Positions 1-8,173 of a stretch of 17,282 nt of DNA are shown here, piece by piece. Positions within the stretch are counted from its first letter, which is position 1. Every line of letters begins with the position of its first letter. Source of the stretch: Lachnospiraceae bacterium UBA1712 (GTDB lineage: Bacteria; Bacillota; Clostridia; Lachnospirales; Lachnospiraceae); contig DCJA01000004.1 of the NCBI GenBank assembly GCA_002317175.1, positions 1 to 17,282 on the forward strand. Direction: 5' to 3'. The notes beneath the pieces are model-generated. The model ran no database searches, was not told where the DNA came from, and worked only from the letters and a program-made list of their open reading frames with translations. Both the position numbers and the translations under genes were made by a program.

Positions 1-33
1 TATGAGTCAATGAAACGTAATTATGATTTATAA
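1..33 (+). CDS. Possible C-terminal end of an upstream gene
   Basis: Reading from base 1, an open frame gives YESMKRNYDL and stops at TAA (31-33). A terminator-like hairpin follows directly, as expected for the tail of a gene that begins outside the window. Ten codons are too few to name a product or to prove coding. The stretch could equally be intergenic DNA upstream of recD2. Confidence 0.3.
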   Translation, partial: YESMKRNYDL

Positions 34-36
34 TTT

Positions 37-74
37 AAATGCTGTCCTATGGGGCAGCATTTAGTTGTTGTTAG
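37..74 (+). terminator. Hairpin upstream of recD2, probable terminator of the preceding gene
   Basis: An 11-bp stem pairs AAATGCTGTCC (37-47) with GGGCAGCATTT (52-62), with one T-G pair and a loop of four bases. The downstream tail is T-rich but broken (TTTAGTTGTTGTT), so this is a weaker terminator than the others in the window. It could also act as a 5' leader hairpin of recD2. A TATAAT lies at 29-34, but no matching -35 box is visible. Confidence 0.45.
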
Positions 75-88
75 GGTAAGGAGAACGT

Positions 89-2329
89 GTGGAAGAACTA
101 ACGGGAGTAATAGATCATTTTTTGTTTAAAAATGATACAAACGGATATTCTGTATTCGAGCTTACAACAGAAGATGATGACGTAATCTGTACTGGTACGA
201 CTGCTGGAATAGACCAGGGAGAAATGGTAGAGGTTACCGGTGAATATGTGGTGCATCCTCAATATGGACCACAGCTTAAGATGTCTTCGATTAAGGTGAT
301 TCCTCCAACTGGAGTCATTGGTATAGAGAGATATCTTGCATCGGGAGTAATAAAGGGTATTGGACCAAGAATCGCTAAGAGAATTACGCGTCAGTTTGGA
401 GAAGATGCACTTCGAATAATGACAGAGGAACCAGAGAGACTTACAGAAGTAAAGGGAATAAGTGAAAGAATTGCCCAATCTATCTGTGAGCAGGTTATTG
501 ATAAAAAAGACCAGCAGGAGGCTATGGTTTTTCTAGCGGAGTATGGTATCAGTCAGAATCTTTCATTGAAAATATATGAGAAATTTGGAAGCCTCTTATA
601 CAGTGTGGTTAGAGAAAACCCATATAGACTGATCGATGAAATAGAAGGCATAGGCTTTAAAAAAGCGGATGACATTGCCCGAAAGATTGGAATAAATGTA
701 GATTCTGAATTCAGAATTAAAAGTGGAATAGTCTATGTCCTTAGCCAGGCCATGGGAGAGGGACACACTTATCTCCCGAAGGATGAGATGGTATCCCGTG
801 CAGCATCCTTGTTAGAGGTAAGTGTAGAAGCTGTGGAGGAATGCATCCCAAATCTTGTTATGGAGAAGCGGATTGTCAGCAAACTTGAAACTGAAGCTAC
901 AAACTGCTATACCACAGTTCTATATCATCAGGAGCTTGCAGTTGCAAAGATGCTTGGGGATCTGGATTATGCAATCAGTGTCAAAAGAACAGACCGTTTT
1001 GAACAGATGCTTGATAAAGCGGAGGATGAACTTGGACTCGAATTGGATGAGATGCAGAGAAAAGCAGTACTTTTGGCAATGCGAAGCGGTGTCCTTATTG
1101 TGACAGGGGGACCGGGTACAGGTAAGACTACAACAATTAACACAATCATTCACTGTATAGAACAGGAAGGGCTGGATGTCATGCTGGCTGCTCCAACAGG
1201 AAGGGCTGCTAAGCGAATGACAGAAGCTACAGGCTATGAAGCTAAGACTATTCATAGGATGCTGGAACTTAATGGAGCGGCTTCTGAAGAAGGCAGGATG
1301 GCGCATTTTGAAAGAAATGCTGATAACCCTCTGGAAGCTGACGTATTTATTATTGATGAGATGTCTATGGTAGATATACAGCTGTTTTATGCTCTGCTAA
1401 AGGCTATCCCTATTGGATCCAGACTTATTATGGTTGGTGATGTTAATCAGCTTCCGAGCGTGGGACCGGGTCAGGTTCTGGCAGACCTGATAGCATCTGA
1501 AAGTTTCGCCACTGTTGTATTACAACACATTTTCAGGCAGGCAGAGTTATCAGATATAGTTATGAATGCTCATAGGATTAACAGGGGAGAAGAGATTAGT
1601 CTTGATACAAACAGTAAGGATTTTCTGTTTCTGGAGAGAAATGATCATAATGTAATATATAAGCATATGATTCAGCTTATTACGCAGAAGCTTCCAGACT
1701 ATGTTGAGGCGACTCCTATGCAGATACAGGTACTTACGCCTACTCATATTGGACCACTTGGTGTGGAAGCGCTAAACCGGGTGCTTCAGATGTATTTAAA
1801 TCCGGCGGCAGACAATAAAAAAGAAAAAGAATATGGAGACATTCTTTTTAGAGAAGGCGATAAGGTTATGCAAATAAAGAATAACTATACGCTGGAATGG
1901 GAAGTATCTGGAAAAAATGGAATCCTTATTGATAAAGGAGTTGGAGTGTTCAATGGTGATGTGGGAACCATCGTTGAGATTAATCAAAATGCTGGCTACC
2001 TGTGCGTAGAGTATGATGAAAAGCGCAGAGTACGTTATGGCAATGATGGGCTGGATGAGCTTGAGCTTGCCTATGCAATAACCATACATAAGTCGCAGGG
2101 AAGTGAGTATCCAGCGATTGTTATGCCTTTACTTGGAGGGCCAAGACTGCTGCTTAACAGAAATCTCTTATATACAGGCGTTACAAGAGCTAAGAGGTGC
2201 GTAATGATTCTTGGCAGCAGGGATACTGTTAAAGTAATGATTGATAATGAAAGTGAAAAGAAGAGATTCACTGGTCTGTGTATGCGCATAAAGGAGATAT
2301 ATGCGCAGGAAACTATTAATTTTAGCTGA
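89..2329 (+). CDS. recD2: ATP-dependent RecD2-type DNA helicase (SF1B)
   Basis: This is a 5'-3' superfamily 1B helicase of the RecD2/YrrC family, which acts in DNA repair and replication-fork maintenance without RecB or RecC. The 746-residue product has the long N-terminal region typical of RecD2, including helix-hairpin-helix-like segments at about 80-200. The helicase core follows, with Walker A GGPGTGKT at residues 340-347 and Walker B IIDEMS with D423/E424. A late motif ITIHKSQGSEYPA followed by LLYTGVTRAK is typical of the C-terminal UvrD-like domain. The start is GTG at 89, because the overlapping GTG at 87 hits a stop after four codons. AAGGAG at 78-83 is well placed. Length fits the family (roughly 700-800). 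It heads a compact gene string and overlaps comF by 29 bp, suggesting translational coupling. Assignment is firm; the precise repair role in this organism is inferred. Confidence 0.95.
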   Translation: MEELTGVIDHFLFKNDTNGYSVFELTTEDDDVICTGTTAGIDQGEMVEVTGEYVVHPQYGPQLKMSSIKVIPPTGVIGIERYLASGVIKGIGPRIAKRITRQFGEDALRIMTEEPERLTEVKGISERIAQSICEQVIDKKDQQEAMVFLAEYGISQNLSLKIYEKFGSLLYSVVRENPYRLIDEIEGIGFKKADDIARKIGINVDSEFRIKSGIVYVLSQAMGEGHTYLPKDEMVSRAASLLEVSVEAVEECIPNLVMEKRIVSKLETEATNCYTTVLYHQELAVAKMLGDLDYAISVKRTDRFEQMLDKAEDELGLELDEMQRKAVLLAMRSGVLIVTGGPGTGKTTTINTIIHCIEQEGLDVMLAAPTGRAAKRMTEATGYEAKTIHRMLELNGAASEEGRMAHFERNADNPLEADVFIIDEMSMVDIQLFYALLKAIPIGSRLIMVGDVNQLPSVGPGQVLADLIASESFATVVLQHIFRQAELSDIVMNAHRINRGEEISLDTNSKDFLFLERNDHNVIYKHMIQLITQKLPDYVEATPMQIQVLTPTHIGPLGVEALNRVLQMYLNPAADNKKEKEYGDILFREGDKVMQIKNNYTLEWEVSGKNGILIDKGVGVFNGDVGTIVEINQNAGYLCVEYDEKRRVRYGNDGLDELELAYAITIHKSQGSEYPAIVMPLLGGPRLLLNRNLLYTGVTRAKRCVMILGSRDTVKVMIDNESEKKRFTGLCMRIKEIYAQETINFS

Positions 2330-3023
2330 AAGCATTTTGGCAATTGTATTTCCGAGAAGGTGTGCGATATGCGACAGGACAATTGAAAAGAATAGGAATA
2401 TATGTCGTTGCTGTGAGACAAAGGTCAAGCTGATAGACGGACCAAGCTGCCTGAAATGTGGGAAACTGGTTAGAGAAGAGGGACAGCTTTACTGCTATGA
2501 CTGTAGCAGGACCATCAAGAACTTTGACCGGGGCTTTGCTGTCTTCGAATATCAGTATATAAACAATAGTATTTATAAGTTTAAATATTCTAACAGACCT
2601 GAATACAGCCGCTTTTATGCAGAAAAAGCAGTTATACTTTACGGAGAACTTCTTCGTCAGCTTGGAGTGGAGATCCTTATTCCTGTCCCTATTCATATGA
2701 AACGCCAGAGAAAACGAGGATATAACCAGTCTCTTGAGTTTGCAAGAGCTATATCAAAGTTAACTGGAATAGCCGTAGATGACAGTCTGGTTATTAGATG
2801 TATTAATACCGTACCGCTAAAGAAACTGGGAGCACAACAGCGCCAAAAAAACCTTAAAAAGGCTTTCAAACTAACACGAAATGATGTAAAATTTAGAAGA
2901 GTATGTATTGTGGATGATATATACACTACTGGAGCAACAATTGATGCAATTGCTCTTCTTTTGAAGCAAAGAGGAGTGAGCAAAGTATACTTCGTGACAG
3001 TTGCTATTGGAACGGGTATATAG
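2301..3023 (+). CDS. comF: ComF family phosphoribosyltransferase-like protein
   Basis: The product is 240 residues, the normal size of ComFC-type proteins involved in uptake or processing of single-stranded DNA during natural transformation and in recombination. An N-terminal zinc-binding region carries four CxxC pairs (C21/C24, C35/C38, C50/C53, C65/C68). The C-terminal type I phosphoribosyltransferase domain has the PRPP-binding loop VDDIYTTGAT at 204-213 and the family segment IPVPIHMKRQRKRGYNQS. The ATG at 2301 has AAGGAG at 2291-2296 and lies inside the end of recD2, so the pair is probably coupled. Whether the host is naturally competent cannot be told from one gene, since ComF homologues are common in species not known to transform. 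Confidence 0.92.
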   Translation: MRRKLLILAESILAIVFPRRCAICDRTIEKNRNICRCCETKVKLIDGPSCLKCGKLVREEGQLYCYDCSRTIKNFDRGFAVFEYQYINNSIYKFKYSNRPEYSRFYAEKAVILYGELLRQLGVEILIPVPIHMKRQRKRGYNQSLEFARAISKLTGIAVDDSLVIRCINTVPLKKLGAQQRQKNLKKAFKLTRNDVKFRRVCIVDDIYTTGATIDAIALLLKQRGVSKVYFVTVAIGTGI

Positions 3024-3037
3024 AATGTGAGGCCTAT

Positions 3038-3445
3038 ATGGAAATTAAGACATGTAAGAAATGTAAAAAGTTCTTCAATTACGTAGCAGGACCATATATT
3101 TGCCCTGTGTGCAAGGATAAGATTGAGCAGGAATTTCAGGTTGTCAGAAAGTATGTTGATGATAATCCAGGTGTTGATATGAACAAGGTTGCTGAAGAAT
3201 GTGAAGTTGATGTACAGCAGATTCGTCACTGGATAAAAGAGGAGAGGCTTCAGTTCTCATCAGATTCAATGGTTGGAATTAATTGTGAGAGATGTGGAAC
3301 CATGATTAGATCCGGAAGATTTTGTGCAAGCTGTAAGACTAAGCTGACAGCTGGTTTGAACAGAGCATTTGGTCTTAACCAGCTACCAGATATTCCTACA
3401 CATGAAAAAAAGAGTAGCGCGAAGATGCGATTCCTTGAGAACTAG
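3038..3445 (+). CDS. YvyF-like double zinc-ribbon protein with central HTH
   Basis: This small protein (135 aa) has two zinc ribbons flanking a helix-turn-helix. The first ribbon has C6xxC9 and C22xxC25; the second has C83xxC86 and C96xxC99. Between them, residues 48-72 (NKVAEECEVDVQQIRHWIKE) resemble a MerR-type DNA-recognition segment. This arrangement matches the family named after Bacillus YvyF, which lies beside comF in the Bacillus comF-flgM region and is labelled a flagellar-operon protein. The comF neighbour is kept here but no flagellar gene is visible, so a purely flagellar role is doubtful. GAGG at 3029-3032 precedes the ATG with short spacing. Function is unknown; nucleic-acid binding is an inference from the domains. 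Confidence 0.82.
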   Translation: MEIKTCKKCKKFFNYVAGPYICPVCKDKIEQEFQVVRKYVDDNPGVDMNKVAEECEVDVQQIRHWIKEERLQFSSDSMVGINCERCGTMIRSGRFCASCKTKLTAGLNRAFGLNQLPDIPTHEKKSSAKMRFLEN

Positions 3446-3470
3446 GCTGATATTGCAGAGGATTTTGTAT

Positions 3471-3857
3471 ATGTTGGATGGAGTTAAGATAAGGGTAATG
3501 ACAAAGCTTGCATCCTATGAAGAAGGTGCGGGCAAGAAGTATATGCCAATTGTAGGATATTTCAGGGGAGATTATATATCTCTGCAACTGATTTTGTCTT
3601 TTGTATGTGGAACCATTGCTTTTTTGGTAGTAGTTGGGTTATTAGCGTTTTGTAATTTTGAGACCTTCTTAAGTGAAGTATATGATATAGATCTTATTGA
3701 GTATGCAAAACATATTGGCAAGATATATCTGATTTGCATGGGGCTTTATTTGCTTGCTACCTATGCATGGGCTGTATATAAATATTCAAAAGCTAAAAAA
3801 AGCGTGAATTCATATATATCTGTAATGGATAAGCTTAGTAGAAAATATTACGAATAA
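3471..3857 (+). CDS. Small uncharacterised membrane protein (two TM segments)
   Basis: I do not recognise a characterised family. From ATG 3471 the product is 128 residues: a soluble N-terminus, two likely membrane helices (about 38-60 and 83-103), and a basic, Tyr/Lys-rich C-terminal tail. The frame is open further upstream (ATG at 3369), but that would overlap the preceding gene by 77 bp and add a basic, unlikely N-terminus. AGAGGA at 3457-3462, eight bases before 3471, decides the start. ATG at 3498 (MTKLASYEEG) is a second possibility. It sits 11 bp before another membrane protein and upstream of cdaA, so an envelope or c-di-AMP-linked role is conceivable but unproved. Confidence 0.75.
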   Translation: MLDGVKIRVMTKLASYEEGAGKKYMPIVGYFRGDYISLQLILSFVCGTIAFLVVVGLLAFCNFETFLSEVYDIDLIEYAKHIGKIYLICMGLYLLATYAWAVYKYSKAKKSVNSYISVMDKLSRKYYE

Positions 3858-3868
3858 AGGAATTATTG

Positions 3869-4843
3869 ATGAACGATTTAGTAAGATTAAAAAATTCATT
3901 TGCCAAGATTTATTCAAAGTATGCAGCGTATATTAATCCGGCATTAAAATTTATGCTGGCGTTGATATTGCTGTGGATGATTAATGCCAAGATGGGATAT
4001 ATGGATAGGATTAACAGTGGTGCTATTGTACTTATGGCAGCTCTGTTCTGTTCATTTATGCCGATGGTATTTATTACTCTTTTTGCAGGATTATTTATAC
4101 TGCTTCATTTCTACGCTCTTGGAATAGAGATAGCGATTGTAGCAGCTGTTATGTTGCTTCTGATGTATATCCTCTATTTGAGGTTTTCGTCTGGTGAAGC
4201 GCTTGTGGTAGTATTGACTCCTATATTTTTTATGCTGAAGATACCTTATATCATGCCTTTGGCACTTGGACTTCTGGGAACTCCTTTTTCTGTAGTATCA
4301 GTAGGCTTTGGTGTTATTCTTTCCTATCTCATTAATTATGCAGGAGAAAATGAGGAAATGCTTGCTGCAGCAACTAATGAGAATATGGTTACAAAGCTCA
4401 AGACTATTGTGGAAAGCATGATTGGTAATAAGTCCATGATTTGTATGGTTATTTGCTTCTCAGTAGTACTGGTGCTGGTTTATATTGTAAGGAAATTATC
4501 GTTTCCACACAGTTGGAAGGTGGCAGCTCTTGCTGGAGCAGTAACTAATATTATCCTTATGCTGGTATGTCTGGTATCATTCAGACTTGATTATTCGGTC
4601 ATTGGAGTAATGTTTGGTTCAATATTTGCCGCACTTCTATGTCTTGTTATAGAGTTTTTTGCTCATGGACTTGACTATAAAAAAACTGAGAATCTTCAGT
4701 TCGAGGATGAGGAATACTATTACTATGTTAAGGCTGTACCAAAGTTTGGCTCAGAAAAGAGAAAAAGGCCTACATCAGAAAGTGTAAAGAGCAGTGGACA
4801 GAGAACTGTAAGAACTGCGAATGGAGTAAGACGTACCACTTAG
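3869..4843 (+). CDS. Uncharacterised polytopic membrane protein upstream of cdaA
   Basis: The product is about 324 residues with roughly nine hydrophobic segments between residues 25 and 265, broken by a hydrophilic loop at about 155-188. A cytoplasmic-looking C-terminal tail follows. The tail opens with an acidic/aromatic motif, FEDEEYYYYVKAVPK, and ends in a basic Arg/Lys/Ser/Thr-rich stretch. ATG 3869 is preferred to the TTG at 3866 because AAAGG (3856-3860) is then eight bases away. No ATP-binding partner, Walker motif or recognisable transporter signature is present, so a name such as ABC permease would not be supported. It ends 22 bp before cdaA in the same direction. A role near the membrane-bound diadenylate cyclase is an inference from position only. 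Confidence 0.8.
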   Translation: MNDLVRLKNSFAKIYSKYAAYINPALKFMLALILLWMINAKMGYMDRINSGAIVLMAALFCSFMPMVFITLFAGLFILLHFYALGIEIAIVAAVMLLLMYILYLRFSSGEALVVVLTPIFFMLKIPYIMPLALGLLGTPFSVVSVGFGVILSYLINYAGENEEMLAAATNENMVTKLKTIVESMIGNKSMICMVICFSVVLVLVYIVRKLSFPHSWKVAALAGAVTNIILMLVCLVSFRLDYSVIGVMFGSIFAALLCLVIEFFAHGLDYKKTENLQFEDEEYYYYVKAVPKFGSEKRKRPTSESVKSSGQRTVRTANGVRRTT

Positions 4844-4865
4844 TATATAGATTGGTTGAAATGGT

Positions 4866-5738
4866 ATGGAACAGTTATCTTATTTTGTAGACAGGTATTT
4901 AAGTAGTCTGCATATCCCTAGTATCCAGAAGACGGATATTTTAGAAATCTTAATTATTGCTTTCCTTGTATATCAAATCATGGTTTGGATCAGGAACACC
5001 AGAGCATGGGCACTCCTTAAGGGAGTGGTCGTTATTTTGGTGTTTATTGGTATTGCGGTTATTTGCAATATGCAGACTATTCTTTGGATAGTCAAGAGTG
5101 TTCTTTCTCTTGGTGTAATAGCTATTATTGTTGTATTACAGCCTGAACTTAGAAAAGCTCTTGAGGATCTGGGCAAGAAGAAATTTTTTGAAGATTTTTT
5201 CAGAGAATCGGATGAAGAAGGACTGTTTTCGGATAATACTATCAGAGAGATTGCCAGAGCGGCAGTAGAGATGGGAAAAGTAAGGACTGGTGCGCTTATA
5301 GTAGTTAAGCAGAAGGATAACCTTGCCGAATTTGAAAAGACGGGAATTGATGTTGATGCTCTGGTTTCTAATCAGTTGCTTATCAATATTTTCGAACATA
5401 ACACTCCTCTTCATGATGGAGCGGTAATCATTAATGGGGACCGTATCAGTTCTGCAACCTGTTATCTTCCATTATCGGATAACATGCTCCTTAGTAAGGA
5501 ACTGGGAACAAGACATCGAGCAGGTGTTGGTATGTCTGAGGAAACAGATGCGATGGTTATCATTGTTTCCGAGGAAAATGGAAAGATAAGTATAGCTTAT
5601 AAGGGTAATCTTGAAAGAGGACTTAATGGAGACGAGGTTGAGAAGAGATTAGCTTCTATCCAGAATAAGCCAACAGAAGATAAGAAGAAAAAGATACTAA
5701 AGGGAAAGGGCTCTAAGGATGGCAAAAAGACTAACTGA
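4866..5738 (+). CDS. cdaA: Diadenylate cyclase CdaA (c-di-AMP synthase)
   Basis: CdaA condenses two ATP into cyclic di-AMP at the membrane; this messenger controls potassium and osmolyte balance and cell-wall integrity in Firmicutes. Three hydrophobic helices fill roughly residues 25-95. A DAC domain follows with the diagnostic DGA at 184-186 and RHR at 216-218 (context LGTRHRAGVGMSE). Length 290 aa is usual; the C-terminus is a Lys-rich tail. ATG 4866 is the first in-frame start, since an in-frame TGA lies at 4857. There is no good Shine-Dalgarno upstream, and another ATG at 4861 in a different frame runs into an early stop, so initiation may be weak. The gene is followed by cdaR (20-bp overlap) and glmM, the classical order. 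Confidence 0.96.
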   Translation: MEQLSYFVDRYLSSLHIPSIQKTDILEILIIAFLVYQIMVWIRNTRAWALLKGVVVILVFIGIAVICNMQTILWIVKSVLSLGVIAIIVVLQPELRKALEDLGKKKFFEDFFRESDEEGLFSDNTIREIARAAVEMGKVRTGALIVVKQKDNLAEFEKTGIDVDALVSNQLLINIFEHNTPLHDGAVIINGDRISSATCYLPLSDNMLLSKELGTRHRAGVGMSEETDAMVIIVSEENGKISIAYKGNLERGLNGDEVEKRLASIQNKPTEDKKKKILKGKGSKDGKKTN

Positions 5739-6720
5739 AAATATAGGGCTCAAGATACTTGCAGTCCTTATTGCGGCGGTGCTTTGGCTTGTTGCAACTA
5801 ACATCAATGATCCAGTTAGTAAACAGACCTACAATGTGCCAGTTACAATTGAAAATCTAAATATATTAACTAATAACAATAAATATGTGGAAGTACTGGA
5901 CAATACTGATACAGTAAGAGTTACAGTCAGAGCTGCCAGATCGGTGCTTGCAGAAATATCTGATAAGAATATTACTGCTGTTGCTAATGTTGAGAAGATG
6001 ACGGAAGGTAATTATATTCCGATTGAACTGAGCTGTAGTAAAGCAAGCATTGAAGGGGATAATCTTAAAGGCGACAAGGATTATGTCCGTGTCAATATTG
6101 AGAATATCAAACGTAGACAGCTTCCGATTTCTGTTGTGGTAACAGGAGAGCCTGCAGAAGGTTATATGCTGGGGGGAAGCACTACAGCCCAGAATGCTGT
6201 AATGTTATCTGGACCAGAATCTGTCGTTAGTACTGTAAGTACGGTTTCGGTAGAGATTGATGCCAATGGCGCAACGTCGGATGTTAATATTTCATTGCCG
6301 ATACACCTTTATGATACAGATGGTGAAGAGATTACTGATACCAGAATCGACAAGAGTATTAGTGATGTATCTACTACTGCTGTAATCTGGCAGATTAAGG
6401 GCTTGCCTATTGAGTATTCATATACTGGAGAACCTGCAGAGGGATATTATGTTGATGGAAATCTAAAAAGTACAATCAGCTATATCTCGGTTGCTGGAAA
6501 AGCAAGTGTATTGAAGAATTATCAGAAGATAGAATTGAACGATGTTGTTGATATAAGCAATGCATCGCGTAGTATAGAAGAAGTAATTGATCTTAAGAAG
6601 GCTCTTCCAGATGGCCTGGTATTTGCAGAAGCAGATGCTGAAAGCAAGGCTGTTATAACTATTAATATTGCTAAGATTGTCGAGGAAGAGACTAATGAAG
6701 ACAATGGGGAGGAAGAGTAA
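5719..6720 (+). CDS. cdaR: CdaR, YbbR-domain regulator of diadenylate cyclase
   Basis: CdaR proteins are anchored by one N-terminal helix, project YbbR domains outside the membrane and modulate CdaA activity. Here a hydrophobic segment (about residues 9-27, ILAVLIAAVLWLVA) is followed by about three YbbR-type repeats. Two of them contain an identical GEPAEGY motif at residues 143-149 and 237-243, showing the internal duplication directly. The C-terminus is acidic (EEETNEDNGEEE). At 333 aa it falls within the variable size range of this family, which differs in YbbR repeat number. ATG 5719 lies inside the cdaA end, with AAAGGG at 5705-5710 as ribosome binding site, so the two are probably translated together. 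Confidence 0.92.
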   Translation: MAKRLTENIGLKILAVLIAAVLWLVATNINDPVSKQTYNVPVTIENLNILTNNNKYVEVLDNTDTVRVTVRAARSVLAEISDKNITAVANVEKMTEGNYIPIELSCSKASIEGDNLKGDKDYVRVNIENIKRRQLPISVVVTGEPAEGYMLGGSTTAQNAVMLSGPESVVSTVSTVSVEIDANGATSDVNISLPIHLYDTDGEEITDTRIDKSISDVSTTAVIWQIKGLPIEYSYTGEPAEGYYVDGNLKSTISYISVAGKASVLKNYQKIELNDVVDISNASRSIEEVIDLKKALPDGLVFAEADAESKAVITINIAKIVEEETNEDNGEEE

Positions 6721-8070
6721 GTGGCAAGATTATTTGGAACAGACGGAGTAAGAGGAGTAGCTAATGACGAATTAACTCCATTGCTCGCTATGCAGCTTGG
6801 TCAGGCAGGCGCATATGTTCTTACTAAGGAAAATGATCACAAGCCGACTATTATGGTTGGATGTGATACAAGAATATCAGGAGATATGTTGGCAAATGCA
6901 CTTATGGCAGGTATCTGTAGCGTAGGTGCTAATGCAGTGTACGTTGGTGTAATGCCAACTCCTGCGGTGGCATATCTTACAAGAAAGCATAAGGTGGATG
7001 CAGGAGTAGTGATATCTGCTTCTCACAATTCTGTAGAATTCAATGGCATCAAATTCTTTGATAAAGATGGATACAAATTACCGGATTCCATGGAAGATGA
7101 GATAGAAGCTCTTATTAGTAGTAATTTTGAGGGGGTTTCATTTCCAACTGGAACAGCTATTGGAAAAATAGAATATGTTAATAATGCTTCAGAGGAATAT
7201 ATTGAGCATTCCATCAAGTCAGTGCCAGTCGATCTGACAGGCAGAAAGATAGTAATAGATTGTGCAGAAGGTGCATCATATTATACTTCTGTACAGGCCC
7301 TCACCAGACTGGGAGCAGATTTGGTTGCGATTCACAACAATCCTGATGGAACAAATATTAATGATAAGTGTGGATCAACACATATGGAAGAACTCAGAGA
7401 TAGAGTTCTGTCGGAAAAGGCTGCCCTTGGACTTGCGTTTGATGGAGATGCTGACAGACTGCTTGCGGTTGATGAACTTGGCAATATGGTGGATGGTGAC
7501 CAGATTATGGCTATTGTTGGTAACCATATGAAGAATCAGGGCAAATTGAAGCTTGACACAATCGTAGTGACGGTTATGAGTAATCTTGGCCTTACTATTA
7601 TGGCTAAGGAAAATAATATTAATATTGAGACTACCAAGGTTGGTGACAGATATGTTCTTGAACGCATGAAGGAAATAGGTGCAAGTCTTGGAGGAGAACA
7701 GTCTGGACATGTAATACTTCTTGATGAGAATACAACTGGTGATGGTCTGCTTAGTGCATTGCATCTTCTTCAGGTTGTGGTAGATACAGGTAAATCACTT
7801 AGTGAACTGGCTTCTATCATGAATGTTTTGCCACAGGCGCTGGTTAATGCCATGGTGCCAAATCCAATCAAGGATAAATATATGGACTATCCTGAGATAG
7901 CAGATGCCATTGCAAAACTTGAGGCAAAGTTTGCAGGTGAAGGAAGGGTTCTTATCAGACCAAGCGGAACTGAGCCAAAAGTCAGAGTAATGATTGAAGG
8001 AAAGGATAAAAACGTTATCGACGAGGAAGCTAAAAAGCTTGCAGAGTTGATAGAGAAAATAATGGTTTAG
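6721..8070 (+). CDS. glmM: Phosphoglucosamine mutase GlmM
   Basis: GlmM converts glucosamine-6-phosphate to glucosamine-1-phosphate, feeding UDP-GlcNAc and peptidoglycan synthesis. The 449-aa product has the N-terminal LFGTDGVRG signature. The phosphorylated catalytic serine is S101 in SASHNS, the metal-binding loop is DGDADR at 241-246, and the C-terminal phosphate-binding motif is RPSGTEPKVRVM. The start codon is GTG at 6721, directly after the cdaR TAA, with GGGGAGG at 6706-6712. In several Firmicutes GlmM binds CdaA and lowers c-di-AMP synthesis, so the conserved adjacency is functionally meaningful; that interaction is known from relatives and is not shown here. No clear terminator follows; only T-rich sequence without a stem occurs at 8071-8097. 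Confidence 0.97.
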   Translation: MARLFGTDGVRGVANDELTPLLAMQLGQAGAYVLTKENDHKPTIMVGCDTRISGDMLANALMAGICSVGANAVYVGVMPTPAVAYLTRKHKVDAGVVISASHNSVEFNGIKFFDKDGYKLPDSMEDEIEALISSNFEGVSFPTGTAIGKIEYVNNASEEYIEHSIKSVPVDLTGRKIVIDCAEGASYYTSVQALTRLGADLVAIHNNPDGTNINDKCGSTHMEELRDRVLSEKAALGLAFDGDADRLLAVDELGNMVDGDQIMAIVGNHMKNQGKLKLDTIVVTVMSNLGLTIMAKENNINIETTKVGDRYVLERMKEIGASLGGEQSGHVILLDENTTGDGLLSALHLLQVVVDTGKSLSELASIMNVLPQALVNAMVPNPIKDKYMDYPEIADAIAKLEAKFAGEGRVLIRPSGTEPKVRVMIEGKDKNVIDEEAKKLAELIEKIMV

Positions 8071-8103
8071 TCCTTATTTTTGTGATTTTTTACCATATAA
8101 ATC

Positions 8104-8132
8104 TTGTTTGCATAGTGGAAAAATGTTATTAT
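8104..8132 (+). promoter_or_regulatory. Predicted promoter of ptsH (extended -10)
   Basis: TTGTTT (8104-8109) and TATTAT (8127-8132) are separated by exactly 17 bases. A TGT immediately precedes the -10 hexamer (8124-8126), giving an extended -10 element. A start of transcription near 8139 would leave a leader of about 35 bases before the ptsH ATG. This is a housekeeping sigma-type prediction from sequence only. Confidence 0.65.
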
Positions 8133-8173
8133 GTACATAAGTTAGTAATTTGTGTATTGGAGGTAATAAAGGT

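Noticed and set aside
29..34. TATAAT as recD2 promoter
   Set aside because: A consensus -10 is present but no acceptable -35 or extended -10 lies upstream, and it overlaps the possible end of the preceding gene and sits just before a terminator-like hairpin.
920..1306. Minus-strand open frames inside recD2 and other genes
   Set aside because: They lie fully inside well-recognised genes, have no ribosome binding sites and give Ser/Ile/Cys-rich peptides typical of antisense reading of AT-rich coding DNA.
3369..3470. Upstream ATG extending the small membrane protein gene
   Set aside because: It would overlap the YvyF-like gene by 77 bp, has no ribosome binding site and adds a basic stretch, while ATG 3471 has a well-spaced AGAGGA.
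8071..8100. Terminator after glmM
   Set aside because: The region is T-rich but I found no stem of useful length, so no terminator is claimed.
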